In this document: positions 27,221 through 36,447 of the stretch, in pieces
Layout of the letters: the number at the start of each line of letters is the position of its first letter
Position numbering within the stretch: the first letter of the stretch is position 1
NCBI RefSeq assembly: GCF_023921225.1
Contig: NZ_CP071527.1
Span: 1,516,501-1,580,500 of the forward strand
Source: Legionella lytica
GTDB lineage: Bacteria > Pseudomonadota > Gammaproteobacteria > Legionellales > Legionellaceae
Length of the DNA: 64,000 nucleotides
Direction of reading: 5' to 3'
Program-made: the position numbers and the translations under genes
The notes under the pieces: model-generated
The model's database searches: none
What the model saw: the letters and a program-made list of their open reading frames with translations, nothing else
What the model was told of the DNA's origin: nothing

Positions 27221-27940
27221 TTAAACCGAACTCATTCTTTTATAAACAAAAAAGGGAACTCTACTTATAATCGCCATAATTCCTCGCCAGAAAAAAGGAT
27301 AATAAATAAGTCGTTTCTTTCTGCGCAAAGCATTCCAGCAAGCTTGGGCACATGCTGTAGGCGGGCCAGCATAAAAAATTCCAGGTTGACCATAAGTTTG
27401 TCGCGTATCAATAAAACCTAAGCGCGCAATAGTAATTTGTTGGCTGCTGCTTGCTCCCTGTTGCAAGCCGTGCAGGTAAACTTCAATGCATGCTTTAGTC
27501 GCACCATAAAGGCTGTTTTTAGCACGCCCACGGCAGGCAGCCACTGAGCTTAAATAAAGTAGGTGATGCTGTTTTTGTGTCCTATTTAAGTAGGCATTTA
27601 TAAGTAGGGTCGTTGCTTGAATATTTACTTGGATTAATTGCTGTATCGAGTGCGGATTTAAGTGATCATTTTCGGTAAAATCACTATGTGCAATGAATAA
27701 ATCCAGCTCCTGAGCATTATTATTTAAAACGGTAGGTAAGGTTTCAGGAGCGGTCATATCTACAACAAAAAATTCACATGGAACTTTATAGCGTAGTTGA
27801 ATATCTTGGGCTATTAAGTTTAATTGCTCTGATTGACGACCAATTAAACGTAAGCGATGTCCAGCTTGTGCTGCGATATGGGCGAATTTCTCTGCAATAA
27901 TTGATGTAGCTCCCAAAATTACCCATGTTCTTTGTGTCAT
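27221..27940 (-). CDS. short-chain dehydrogenase, DprE2-like
   Basis: A 239-residue SDR oxidoreductase with the cofactor motif VILGATSIIAE near the N-terminus, the catalytic Ser in YLSSVAACRG and the YGATK pair (Tyr-x-x-x-Lys). Its ATG overlaps the stop of the DprE1-like gene by four bases, so the two are co-translated. In actinobacteria the DprE1/DprE2 pair epimerises decaprenyl-phosphoryl-ribose to arabinose; related pairs in gammaproteobacteria are poorly studied. By context it should reduce the keto intermediate made by its partner. The sugar-lipid substrate here is unknown. Confidence 0.85.
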   Translation of the reverse strand: MTQRTWVILGATSIIAEKFAHIAAQAGHRLRLIGRQSEQLNLIAQDIQLRYKVPCEFFVVDMTAPETLPTVLNNNAQELDLFIAHSDFTENDHLNPHSIQQLIQVNIQATTLLINAYLNRTQKQHHLLYLSSVAACRGRAKNSLYGATKACIEVYLHGLQQGASSSQQITIARLGFIDTRQTYGQPGIFYAGPPTACAQACWNALRRKKRLIYYPFFWRGIMAIISRVPFFVYKRMSSV

Positions 27941-29337
27941 TTTATTATTCCTAAGCGTCGCGCCATATCTGACTGGGCAGTGCAGCCATAATGTTTTAAT
28001 ACAGAAGAAAACGCATTTTGATGTTCATACATTTTTTGATACTGCTCCGCATTGAGCAGTTGATCTTTTGCTAAATATACTCGTCCATTACACTCGCTAA
28101 TTAATTGATTCATGGCGTTTACAGCATTTATGGCGCTGTTATTATGGATAAAATCAACAGCAAGCGTGAAACCGGGTTGGCAAAACGAAAGTAAGCCATG
28201 GCCTGATTGGGCGAATAGTTTAAGTACAGCAAGTGTTGGTGTCGCTTTGTAGATTCTTATTAATTGTATTAACTGTTCTAATATTTTTGCTGCTTGTTCC
28301 GGAGCAAATACTGCTTGAAATTGCATAAGTCCTTTTGGGCCGTAGAGCCGATTCCAATGATTTAATTTATCGAGTGGATTATTAAATTGTAGGAGTTCAA
28401 GAGTCTCTGTTGCTTTTTGTTGTTTATAGAACAGAGAATTAAATAATTTCATGTTCCATTTTTTAATGCAGCTAAAGGGCAGCTTGGGTACTGTAAGTTC
28501 TTTATGTTTTGGGAATGGTTGAGTAGAAACACAATGATCCGCCAACGAGAGGACGGAACGCGGTGTTGTACGCAACAAATCCAGCCAAGCAACTTGATAG
28601 TCATGTTCACGTCCATAACCTATCATAGCCTGAGTTAGGGGACCTAAAGCGCTAAATTGTTCGCGTTTGATTTGCAGCAATCGCGATTTTTTTTGTAGTC
28701 GGATGGCCGCACGCATAATAGTTCCAGTTAGCCCAAGACCTGCAATTGTGGCATGGAACAGCTCCTGATGTTCCTCAGGACTACAGCGTATTTGTTTTGT
28801 TCCTAGAAGTAAGTCCATCCAAAGAATATGATGGCCGAAACTGCCTGCATGAGGATTATTTTTTCCGTGAACATCATGAGCGATGCCACCAGCTACCGTT
28901 GCATAAATTGTTCCTGGGATGACTGGCGGAATAAAATCTGGATGCACTAAAAACAAATCTTTAATAGGCAAGCCCCCTTGGCAGACCACAACGCCCGAGT
29001 TCGCGTCAAAACTGATTAAGTGATTGAAACGTTGCGTGTCAACAATAAAGCCATCTGTATTGAAGCAACTGTCGTTATAGCTTAATCCTGCTCCACGGGG
29101 GAGTAGCGGTTGGTCTGGATGTTGGACGCTGTATTCAAGCAGCTCATGTTCATTTTCAGGGCGCGCACATAAAGATTGGCTGAACATTGCATGGCTAAAA
29201 TTGGACAGTAGGATTTTTTTACTGCGCATGTACCATTGCCGAATTAGTAAAGATACAAAACTATAACGATTTAGATAGTGATTGAAAAGAAATTGTTGGC
29301 TATATTCTGGTTGGAAATACAAATAGTTCGTTTTCAT
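27937..29337 (-). CDS. FAD-dependent oxidoreductase, DprE1-like
   Basis: A 466-residue FAD-binding oxidoreductase of the VAO/DprE1 type. The FAD-binding segment LLPRGAGLSYNDSCFN and the highly characteristic ATVAGGIAHDVHGKNNPHAGSFGHH match DprE1, including the histidine that carries or contacts FAD. The C-terminus SDMARRLGI also matches the DprE1 ending. The start is uncertain: ATG 29337 gives about 36 residues before the family homology, and an internal Met at 29229 would fit the family start better; neither has a clear ribosome site. It probably oxidises the C2' hydroxyl of a polyprenyl-linked sugar, with the downstream SDR completing epimerisation. Confidence 0.85.
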   Translation of the reverse strand: MKTNYLYFQPEYSQQFLFNHYLNRYSFVSLLIRQWYMRSKKILLSNFSHAMFSQSLCARPENEHELLEYSVQHPDQPLLPRGAGLSYNDSCFNTDGFIVDTQRFNHLISFDANSGVVVCQGGLPIKDLFLVHPDFIPPVIPGTIYATVAGGIAHDVHGKNNPHAGSFGHHILWMDLLLGTKQIRCSPEEHQELFHATIAGLGLTGTIMRAAIRLQKKSRLLQIKREQFSALGPLTQAMIGYGREHDYQVAWLDLLRTTPRSVLSLADHCVSTQPFPKHKELTVPKLPFSCIKKWNMKLFNSLFYKQQKATETLELLQFNNPLDKLNHWNRLYGPKGLMQFQAVFAPEQAAKILEQLIQLIRIYKATPTLAVLKLFAQSGHGLLSFCQPGFTLAVDFIHNNSAINAVNAMNQLISECNGRVYLAKDQLLNAEQYQKMYEHQNAFSSVLKHYGCTAQSDMARRLGIIK

Positions 29338-29458
29338 TACAGTTATTTACTAATAAAAGTCTTATTTTTGTTAACTCATTGACGAGGCCCTCTTTTTTAT
29401 GTCAAATTGCGTAGTCTAAATGGATCAGCTGTTTGATTTTTAATTAAATTTTTAAAAA

Positions 29459-29473
29459 TATGCAATTTGCATA
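29459..29473. promoter_or_regulatory. 15-bp perfect palindrome upstream of fliM
   Basis: TATGCAA-T-TTGCATA is a perfect palindrome with 7-bp arms. It lies 52 bases before the fliM ATG in the divergent region with the dprE1-like gene. It has the form of a dimeric regulator site; the regulator is unknown. No sigma-54 (GG-N10-GC) site was found in this region. Confidence 0.45.
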
Positions 29474-29525
29474 GAAACATCAAAAAACGGTATTGAATTT
29501 TAGTATTTTTTAGTATGGATTGCTT

Positions 29526-30608
29526 ATGGCTGAGAAAAACGTTTTATCGCAAGAAGAAATAGATGCTCTTCTAAAGTCAGTTGATGAGTCTGCTGAGGAA
29601 AAAGAAGCGCAAAATGCTGAGTTTCAAGAAACAGCCAAAAAGAAATCTTCCCGAAAAAAAAGTAGCGCTGCTAAACAAGATGAAGTGAGTGAGCTTGCAG
29701 AAGAAGCTGCTGAGCCTATTATTACTTTTGAAGAGAGTGAGGTAAAAACACTCAACTTTTCCACTCAAGAACGAATCATAAAAGGTAAATTGCCTGTACT
29801 CGAGCGAATTTATGATCGAGCTGTACGTTCATTTGCCGCGGATATATATCAATTAACTGCTAAAGACTTCGAAATTTCTCAAGATCAGTTACAAATCGTT
29901 AAAAACCGCGATTTTATGGAAAGTCTTCCCAACCCCAGTTTGATGCATGTTTATAAATTCAAACCTTTGCGTGGCAAAGGAATTATAATGTTTGATAGTA
30001 CCTTTGTTTATGATTTGGTTGATTATTATTTTGGTGGTAGTTCGCAATTTTTTGCCCAAAAAGACCGTACTGACTTTACTGCAACCGAATTGCGGGTGAT
30101 GGATGCTGTATCTAAAAAGTTGGTTGCTGATTTGATGTCAGCCTGGAAGCCGATTATTCAATTAGATATTACTAAATTTAATGATGAAACAAACCCCCAA
30201 CTCGTGAACATCGCAGAACCGGAAGAAATGTTGTTGGTGGTGCGTTTTACCTTGGATTTTGGTAAGGAAACAGGAGATTTTTATTTTGTTCTTCCTTATT
30301 CCATGGTTGAGCCTATTAAAGAGCAATTAGAATTAGGTGCTGCTCGCCCCGAGGATGAAATCGATCCAAACTGGGTCAAATCCTTAAAAGAAGAGTTAAT
30401 GGATGTCGAATTAATTATTAGCTCGGCAATGGCGCAAGCAAAAACTACTCTAGGTGGAGTAATGGCTTGGCAAGCAGGGGATTTTATACCGGTAGAAATG
30501 AAAGAAATTGTCACATTAGATATTGAAGGCACACCGGGTTTTACAGCAACTCAGGGTACGGCAGGTGATAAGCGCGCTGTAAAGATAATCAAGCATATTA
30601 GTTATTAG
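29526..30608 (+). CDS. fliM: flagellar motor switch protein FliM
   Basis: FliM is a C-ring protein that sets rotation direction. The N-terminal peptide VLSQEEIDALLKSV (residues 6-19) is the CheY-binding segment, followed by an unusually charged Lys/Glu/Ala-rich linker (about residues 18-65) and then the middle domain (NFSTQERIIKGKLPVLERIYDRAVRSF, LMHVYKFKPLRGKGIIMFD) and the C-terminal SpoA domain that contacts FliN. ATG 29526 is chosen over the TTG at 29520 because MAEKNVLSQEEID fits the family. It is the first gene of a long plus-strand flagellar cluster. Confidence 0.97.
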   Translation: MAEKNVLSQEEIDALLKSVDESAEEKEAQNAEFQETAKKKSSRKKSSAAKQDEVSELAEEAAEPIITFEESEVKTLNFSTQERIIKGKLPVLERIYDRAVRSFAADIYQLTAKDFEISQDQLQIVKNRDFMESLPNPSLMHVYKFKPLRGKGIIMFDSTFVYDLVDYYFGGSSQFFAQKDRTDFTATELRVMDAVSKKLVADLMSAWKPIIQLDITKFNDETNPQLVNIAEPEEMLLVVRFTLDFGKETGDFYFVLPYSMVEPIKEQLELGAARPEDEIDPNWVKSLKEELMDVELIISSAMAQAKTTLGGVMAWQAGDFIPVEMKEIVTLDIEGTPGFTATQGTAGDKRAVKIIKHISY

Positions 30609-30617
30609 GGGATTTAG

Positions 30618-30938
30618 ATGACAGATTCAGCAATGGAGCAGCCAAAACAAGTAAGTGCACTACCTCATGAAAATGATGAAGAAAAAATGGCACTGATTTC
30701 AGATATACCTGTTGCGATAACGGTAGAAATTGGTCGCACTAAAATGACCATTCGTAACTTACTGCAATTAAACCAGGGGGGGATTGTAGCTCTGGATCGT
30801 TTAGCGGGTGATCCTCTTGATGTATTAGTTAATGGTACGTTGGTTGCCCATGGCGAAGTTGTTGTGGTTAACGATAAATTTGGAGTTCGATTAACAGACA
30901 TCGTGAGTAAAGCTGAGCGGATTAGACGATTAAGATGA
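30618..30938 (+). CDS. fliN: flagellar motor switch protein FliN
   Basis: A 106-residue C-ring protein consisting mainly of a SpoA domain: IPVAITVEIGRTKMTIRNLLQLNQGGIVALDRLAGDPLDVLVNG...VVVNDKFGVRLTDIV. It pairs with FliM and helps recruit export substrates. It starts 9 bases after fliM with a GGGGAT ribosome site. Its stop overlaps the fliO start by four bases. Confidence 0.97.
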   Translation: MTDSAMEQPKQVSALPHENDEEKMALISDIPVAITVEIGRTKMTIRNLLQLNQGGIVALDRLAGDPLDVLVNGTLVAHGEVVVVNDKFGVRLTDIVSKAERIRRLR

Positions 30939-31273
30939 TGCAACACGCAATTACTCAAGGCGAGCTTGTGCGTCTTGTATTGGGCTTGTTTTCGGTCCTG
31001 TTAGTTATCATGGTTTTATCTTGGGTGGTAAAGCGATTGCAAGGAGCACACTTAGGCTCATCTAAAGGATTTCAATCTGTTGCCAGTATGATCCTGGGGC
31101 CTAAGGAAAAGATTATGCTGTTGAAAGTTGGTACACGATATCTATTGCTGGGTTCTGGTTCCGGTCACATCACACTTCTGTATGATTTTGGCGAAGAGTT
31201 ACCTCCAGGTTTTGATGCACCAAATAAACCTTCATTTGCGGAGCTGCTTAAATCGGCGGTAGTGAAATCATAA
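30935..31273 (+). CDS. fliO: flagellar biosynthetic protein FliO
   Basis: A 112-residue bitopic membrane protein with one membrane segment (about residues 11-32) and a cytosolic domain with the FliO pattern LGSSKGFQSVASMILGPKEKIMLLKVGTRYLLLGSG. FliO acts as an assembly chaperone for FliP in the export gate. The ATG overlaps the fliN stop. FliP follows after one base. Confidence 0.93.
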   Translation: MMQHAITQGELVRLVLGLFSVLLVIMVLSWVVKRLQGAHLGSSKGFQSVASMILGPKEKIMLLKVGTRYLLLGSGSGHITLLYDFGEELPPGFDAPNKPSFAELLKSAVVKS

Positions 31274-31274
31274 A

Positions 31275-32024
31275 ATGAAAATAAAAAGTTATGTATTATT
31301 TGGTGCTTTATTAAGTGTTTTACCTTTTGTAGCACAAGCGACAGCTTCTTTATCTTTGCCGGCAATGACTGTGCAGCCAGGGGCTCATGGTTCTGAATCA
31401 TATAGCGTCAATTTGCAAATCCTTATCTTTATGGCGTTGCTTACGGTCTTGCCAGGTTTATTGATGGCAATGACCGCATTTACACGAATCATTATTGTTT
31501 TGTCCATTCTACGTCAGGCAATTGGCTTGGCCCAGGCACCCACAAATCAAGTATTAATTGGTATTGCCTTATTTATGACTTATTTTGTGATGGCACCCAC
31601 ATTTAATAAAATTAATGAGACTGCGATTCAGCCTTATTTAGCTGAAACTATGGAGTTTCCTCAGGCTATGGCAAATGCACAAGCACCATTGCGACAGTTT
31701 ATGCTCAATCAAACCCGAAAAAATGATTTGGCTTTATTTGAAAAGTTTGCCAATAAAGAGCCTGCCTCGTTAGATGAATTGCCAATGAGTGTGATTATTC
31801 CTGCTTTTATTACTAGTGAATTGAAAACAGCATTTCAAATTGGGTTTATTTTATTTTTACCTTTTTTAATTATTGATTTGGTTGTATCGAGCGTTTTGAT
31901 TGCGATGGGGATGATGATGCTATCGCCTTTAATTATCTCCTTACCATTTAAGATTATGTTGTTTGTTATGGTTGATGGTTGGACATTAATTCTAGGTTCT
32001 TTGGCATCAAGTTTTGCAGTGTAG
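31275..32024 (+). CDS. fliP: flagellar export gate protein FliP
   Basis: A 249-residue export-gate subunit with a cleavable-type signal sequence (about residues 1-22), then the family core LTVLPGLLMAMTAFTRIIIVLSILRQAIGLAQAPTNQVLIGIALFMTYFVM and the C-terminal SELKTAFQIGFILFLPFLIIDLVVSSVLIAMGMMMLSP. Five FliP subunits make the core of the gate with FliQ and FliR. A repeat element lies between it and fliQ. Confidence 0.98.
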   Translation: MKIKSYVLFGALLSVLPFVAQATASLSLPAMTVQPGAHGSESYSVNLQILIFMALLTVLPGLLMAMTAFTRIIIVLSILRQAIGLAQAPTNQVLIGIALFMTYFVMAPTFNKINETAIQPYLAETMEFPQAMANAQAPLRQFMLNQTRKNDLALFEKFANKEPASLDELPMSVIIPAFITSELKTAFQIGFILFLPFLIIDLVVSSVLIAMGMMMLSPLIISLPFKIMLFVMVDGWTLILGSLASSFAV

Positions 32025-32032
32025 CTAGAGTT

Positions 32033-32066
32033 GTAGCCCATATTAGCGCAGCGTAATACGGACTAC
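32033..32066. repeat. REP-like palindrome inside the flagellar cluster
   Basis: A 34-base near-perfect palindrome: GTAG-CC-CA-TATTA, a central GCGCAGCG, then TAATA-CG-GA-CTAC. It sits 9 bases after the fliP stop and 80 bases before fliQ, so its hairpin would be in the polycistronic mRNA. It could attenuate or stabilise parts of the transcript. Confidence 0.8.
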
Positions 32067-32146
32067 GACTCCTGCTGAACGAATAGGGCGATTGAGGTGA
32101 AAACCCTACGCTTAAGATTTTTTATGTATTTTTACAGGGAGAGCAA

Positions 32147-32416
32147 ATGACACCGCAGTCGGTTGTTGCGATATTCAGCGAAGGTGTTTACATCATGCTG
32201 CTACTGATTACCGTGTTAGTTGTGCCAGGTATGCTCGTTGGACTAGTTGTCTCCATGTTTCAGGCTGCAACGCAAATTAATGAATCAAGTATCAGCTTTA
32301 TTCCCAAATTATTTGCCACTTTTTTAGTGATGATATTTGCAGGGCCATGGTTATTAAAAACGGTGATCAATTATACAAGCTCTTTGATTAGTAATATTCC
32401 TTATTTGATAGGTTAA
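32147..32416 (+). CDS. fliQ: flagellar export gate protein FliQ
   Basis: An 89-residue protein with two membrane helices (about residues 15-40 and 52-75) and the typical MTPQSVVAIFSEGVYIMLLL start and QAATQINESSISFIPK turn. FliQ subunits brace the FliP/FliR gate. GGGAG lies about seven bases before the ATG. fliR starts eight bases later. Confidence 0.97.
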   Translation: MTPQSVVAIFSEGVYIMLLLITVLVVPGMLVGLVVSMFQAATQINESSISFIPKLFATFLVMIFAGPWLLKTVINYTSSLISNIPYLIG

Positions 32417-32423
32417 TGCAGCA

Positions 32424-33194
32424 ATGAATATTGATTATCCAACATTAATACGTTACGTCAGCCAGGTTGTTTGGCCGTTTGCACGTGTTGGCGGATTATT
32501 AATTGCTGTCCCTGTCTTTTCATCAGTACTAATACCGACTCGAGTGAAGATTATTTTTCTTTTTGTTTTAAGCTGGATTTGTTCCACTTTAGTGCCTCCG
32601 GAGCTTAGCTTTCTTAATTTTAATGCCGCTTACCCTTTATACATTGCCCAGGAAGTATTATTAGGTATGTTGATGGGCTTTGTGGTGCAGTTATCCTTTC
32701 AGGTATTTATTTTAGGCGGGCAAATTATTTCCATGCAAACCGGGATGGGATTTGCGGTAATGGTTGACCCAGCCAGTAAGGCTAGTGTTCCATTAGTTGG
32801 TCAGCTTTATTTAATGATGATGACCTTAATCTTTTTAGCTTTGAATGGACATTTACTCATTGTCGAAACATTAATGGATAGTTTTAAAACGATGCCTATA
32901 GGTAAGGCATCGGTGAGTTCTAATATGTTGTGGAGTGCAATTACTTTTTCAGGATGGATGTTCAAAAAAGCATTGCTAATTTCTATTCCTGCTTTATTGT
33001 CTTTACTCATAGTTAGTTTATCATTTGGAGTTATGGCGCGTGCCGCGCCTCAGTTGAATATTTTCTCTTTAGGTTTTCCTATTACTTTAGTAATGGGAAT
33101 TGTAGTGATTAAAATTGGCTTGCCTAGTGTGGCAGCTCAGATGACAGATATTATTGATGATGGAATACGATTTGTAGTAGGGATGTTACGTTAA
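32424..33194 (+). CDS. fliR: flagellar export gate protein FliR
   Basis: A 256-residue polytopic protein that completes the FliPQR gate. Family segments seen are FARVGGLLIAVPVFSS, AQEVLLGMLMGFVVQLSFQVFILGGQIISMQTGMGFAVMVDP and FGVMARAAPQLNIFSLGFPITL. Its last base is shared with the first base of flhB. Confidence 0.97.
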   Translation: MNIDYPTLIRYVSQVVWPFARVGGLLIAVPVFSSVLIPTRVKIIFLFVLSWICSTLVPPELSFLNFNAAYPLYIAQEVLLGMLMGFVVQLSFQVFILGGQIISMQTGMGFAVMVDPASKASVPLVGQLYLMMMTLIFLALNGHLLIVETLMDSFKTMPIGKASVSSNMLWSAITFSGWMFKKALLISIPALLSLLIVSLSFGVMARAAPQLNIFSLGFPITLVMGIVVIKIGLPSVAAQMTDIIDDGIRFVVGMLR

Positions 33195-34330
33195 TGTCAG
33201 AACAAGAGAACGACGAAAAAACCGAACAGCCCTCGCCCAAGCGACTTAAAGAAGCTCGTGAAAAAGGTCAGGTTGCTCGTTCGAAAGACTTTAATACTAC
33301 CTTTGCGTTGTTATTTACAGCAGTAGGTTTTTTAGTTTTTGGCAAACAGTTATCAACGCAATTAGGCTTGATGATGCGTGAGGCCTTTGAGTTTGATACA
33401 GAAGTAATTATTACGCCCGTCGTTAGTCTGGAGCGTTTGTTTTTTACTGCTAAAATGGGGGTTTTGGCATTATTTCCTCTGTTGATTGTTATTTTCCTTG
33501 TTTCTTTAGTCGCGCCCCTTTTAATGGGGGGGTGGGTATTTAGCGCTCAAGTTGTAAAACCAAAGTTTTCCCGCTTAAACGTATTGCAAGGTTTGAAGCG
33601 TATGGTTTCGCTCAAGAACTTTGTCGAAATGATTAAATCATTTTTTAAGTTTGTCTTAGTTGCCATCGTTGCCGTTGTAGTACTTAACCTCCAAGTTCCT
33701 ATGTTGCTTGCCTTAGCGCATACGCCTATTGAAATTGCAATTAGTACTGGTGCGCTGATTGTTATCAAATCGTTTCTTTGGGTTTCAGCAAGCCTGCTTT
33801 TAATTGCTGCAGTGGATGTGCCTTTTCAATTGTATCAGCACAATAAAGGCTTGAAGATGACTAAGCAGGAGTTACGGGAAGAGTATAAAGACACTGAGGG
33901 AAAGCCTGAGGTTAAAAATGCTATTCGCCGTGCCCAACAAGAAATTGCCAGACGGCGAATGATGGCGGAGCTACCTAAAGCGAATGTTGTATTAACCAAC
34001 CCAACGCATTATGCCGTCGCGCTAATGTATAAAGAAAAAGGGAATAAAGCTCCTGTTGTAATTGCTAAAGGAAAAAATTTAGTAGCATTTCAAATCAGTG
34101 GTGTTGCTAAAGAGCATGACATTCCAATTATTTCTGTACCTCCTTTAGCTCGAGCACTTTATTTCTCGACCAAATTGAATGCGGAAATTCCCAGAGGACT
34201 TTATGTTGCAGTGGCACAAGTCTTAGCTTACGTGTTTCAACTACGTGATAAAACACGTTATGAGCATAAACCGGAAGTATTGCAAAATGTGCCTATTCCA
34301 CCTGAATTAGCGCGTGAGGAGGATGTTTAA
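33194..34330 (+). CDS. flhB: flagellar export switch protein FlhB
   Basis: A 378-residue export component with four membrane helices and a cytosolic C-terminal domain. The autocleavage motif NPTH is present with Asn269-Pro270, the same position as in the Salmonella protein, so the substrate-specificity switch should work. The N-terminus NDEKTEQPSPKRLKEAREKGQVARSKD is diagnostic. Its last base is the first base of flhA. Confidence 0.98.
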   Translation: MSEQENDEKTEQPSPKRLKEAREKGQVARSKDFNTTFALLFTAVGFLVFGKQLSTQLGLMMREAFEFDTEVIITPVVSLERLFFTAKMGVLALFPLLIVIFLVSLVAPLLMGGWVFSAQVVKPKFSRLNVLQGLKRMVSLKNFVEMIKSFFKFVLVAIVAVVVLNLQVPMLLALAHTPIEIAISTGALIVIKSFLWVSASLLLIAAVDVPFQLYQHNKGLKMTKQELREEYKDTEGKPEVKNAIRRAQQEIARRRMMAELPKANVVLTNPTHYAVALMYKEKGNKAPVVIAKGKNLVAFQISGVAKEHDIPIISVPPLARALYFSTKLNAEIPRGLYVAVAQVLAYVFQLRDKTRYEHKPEVLQNVPIPPELAREEDV

Positions 34331-36420
34331 TGAGTAGTACTAAGAGTGCTTGGCAACATGTGCAATTTTGGATGCGCCAAGGTTTAGGCACACCGTTGAT
34401 GTTAGTGGTCATGCTTGGCATGATGATATTGCCCTTACCGCCATTTTTATTAGATGTATTTTTTACTTTTAATATCGCCTTATCTTTAGTGGTTTTATTG
34501 GCCGTAATTTATAGTGAGAGACCTTTAGATTTTGCCGTATTTCCTACCGTTATTTTGCTTGCCACCTTGCTTCGTTTAGCGCTAAACGTTGCTTCTACCC
34601 GTGTTGTTTTATTGAATGGGCATAATGGAACGGATGCTGCAGGGCATGTGATTCAGTCATTTGGTGAGGTGGTTATTGGCGGTAATTACACTGTTGGTTT
34701 AGTGGTATTTATGATTTTGCTGGTGATCAACTTTGTGGTGGTTACCAAAGGTGCGGGACGCGTTTCGGAAGTGAGCGCTCGTTTTACTTTGGACTCCTTA
34801 CCTGGAAAGCAAATGGCGATTGATGCGGATTTGAATGCCGGACTAATCAATCAAGAACAAGCGATTAAGCGTCGTTTGGAAGTGGCTCAGGAAGCTGATT
34901 TTTATGGTTCAATGGATGGTGCGAGTAAATTCGTACGTGGAGATGCTGTTGCGGGGATATTGATTCTCGTAGTTAATATTATTGGTGGATTAATCATCGG
35001 CGTATTTCAACACAGTATGAGTATCTCTGATGCCTTACATAATTATATTTTGTTAACTATTGGTGATGGCTTGGTTGCACAAGTACCCTCATTAGTCTTA
35101 TCTACTGCAGCTGCGATTATTGTTACGCGTGTTTCTAGTGCACAAAACATGGGGCATGCGGTTGTTTCACAAGTTGTGGCTAATCCGCGCTCCTTAATTA
35201 TTGCTTCAGTGATTATGGGAGTGATTGGTATTATTCCCGGAATGCCTCACGTGGCATTTATCCTTTTGTCTGTAGGACTTGGAGGAATAGCTTATTTATT
35301 TGCACAGCAAGAAAAAGAAAAGCATAAAAAGAAGGTGGTCAAAGAAAGCGATACATCTACTGTTCAAAGCCCAAGTATGTCAACCGAATTATCATGGGAT
35401 GATGTAAACCCTGTTGATGTGATTAGTCTCGAAGTAGGTTATCGATTAATACCGCTTGTTGATAATTCTCAAGGTGGTGTTTTATTGGCACGCATTAAAG
35501 GAATACGTAAAAAGATATCGCAAGAATTAGGTTTTTTAATTCCCTCAGTGCATGTTCGTGATAATTTGGATTTAAAACCCAATCAATATCGAATTAGCCT
35601 TGCTGGTGTGATTATGGGCGAGGCGATTATTCACCCTGACCGTTCTTTGGCAATTAATTCTGGACAAGTGTTTGGGGAGTTGGATGGGATCAAAGGGCGG
35701 GATCCTGCTTTTGGTATGGAAGCGGTATGGATTACTGAAGCACAAAAAGAACAGGCACATACTTTAGGATATACGGTGGTTGATGTCTCTACAGTTGTTG
35801 CCACTCATTTAAGTCAAATTCTTGAACGTAATAGCCAACAGTTACTTGGCTATGAAGAAACACAGCAATTATTGGATAAACTTGCAATTTCCTCACCGAA
35901 GTTGGTGAAAGAGTTAGTACCAGATGGATTAACTTTAGGAATGGTCAATAAGGTACTTCAAGGTTTACTCACAGAACATATACCTTTAACAGATATTCGC
36001 ACGATTGTCGAAACGTTGGCAGAAATGGCGCCAAAGTCTAAGGATAGTGAATTTTTAATTAGCCAAGTACGCATTGCTTTATCTCGATTGATTACGCAGA
36101 AAATAAGCGGTATGAATGAAGAGCTACCCATTATTACGTTAAAACCTGAGCTGGAACAATTACTGCAGAACACAATTCAAAGTGGTAATTCCAATGGTGT
36201 AAGTTTTGAGCCTGGCATGGCTGATAAAATACAACATTCTTTAGCGCAGCTGGCTATGCAGCAGCAAGCAAAACAAGAAAGTTCAGTATTGGTTGTTCAA
36301 CCGGGAATACGCTCTGTGTTAGCTCGATTTGTACGTAATATTTCTCATGATTTCCATGTTTTGTCATATCAGGAAATTCCTGATAATAAACAGATAAGAA
36401 TCATTGGCACCGTGGGGTAA
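34330..36420 (+). CDS. flhA: flagellar export protein FlhA
   Basis: A 696-residue export-gate protein with an N-terminal membrane domain (about residues 20-330). It contains the FHIPEP-region hallmark around DFAVFPTVILLATLLRLALNVASTRVVLL and GRVSEVSARFTLDSLPGKQMAIDADLNAGLI. A large cytosolic domain that docks chaperone-substrate complexes follows. The export rate and order depend on this protein. A 256-base gap with a repeat and a sigma-54-like site separates it from flhF, which may begin a second transcript. Confidence 0.98.
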   Translation: MSSTKSAWQHVQFWMRQGLGTPLMLVVMLGMMILPLPPFLLDVFFTFNIALSLVVLLAVIYSERPLDFAVFPTVILLATLLRLALNVASTRVVLLNGHNGTDAAGHVIQSFGEVVIGGNYTVGLVVFMILLVINFVVVTKGAGRVSEVSARFTLDSLPGKQMAIDADLNAGLINQEQAIKRRLEVAQEADFYGSMDGASKFVRGDAVAGILILVVNIIGGLIIGVFQHSMSISDALHNYILLTIGDGLVAQVPSLVLSTAAAIIVTRVSSAQNMGHAVVSQVVANPRSLIIASVIMGVIGIIPGMPHVAFILLSVGLGGIAYLFAQQEKEKHKKKVVKESDTSTVQSPSMSTELSWDDVNPVDVISLEVGYRLIPLVDNSQGGVLLARIKGIRKKISQELGFLIPSVHVRDNLDLKPNQYRISLAGVIMGEAIIHPDRSLAINSGQVFGELDGIKGRDPAFGMEAVWITEAQKEQAHTLGYTVVDVSTVVATHLSQILERNSQQLLGYEETQQLLDKLAISSPKLVKELVPDGLTLGMVNKVLQGLLTEHIPLTDIRTIVETLAEMAPKSKDSEFLISQVRIALSRLITQKISGMNEELPIITLKPELEQLLQNTIQSGNSNGVSFEPGMADKIQHSLAQLAMQQQAKQESSVLVVQPGIRSVLARFVRNISHDFHVLSYQEIPDNKQIRIIGTVG

Positions 36421-36447
36421 GTAATATAGAATTTTCGTTATAAGTCT

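Noticed and set aside
29338..29525. Sigma-54 promoter before fliM.
   Set aside because: No GG-N10-GC arrangement was found on the plus strand in this region.
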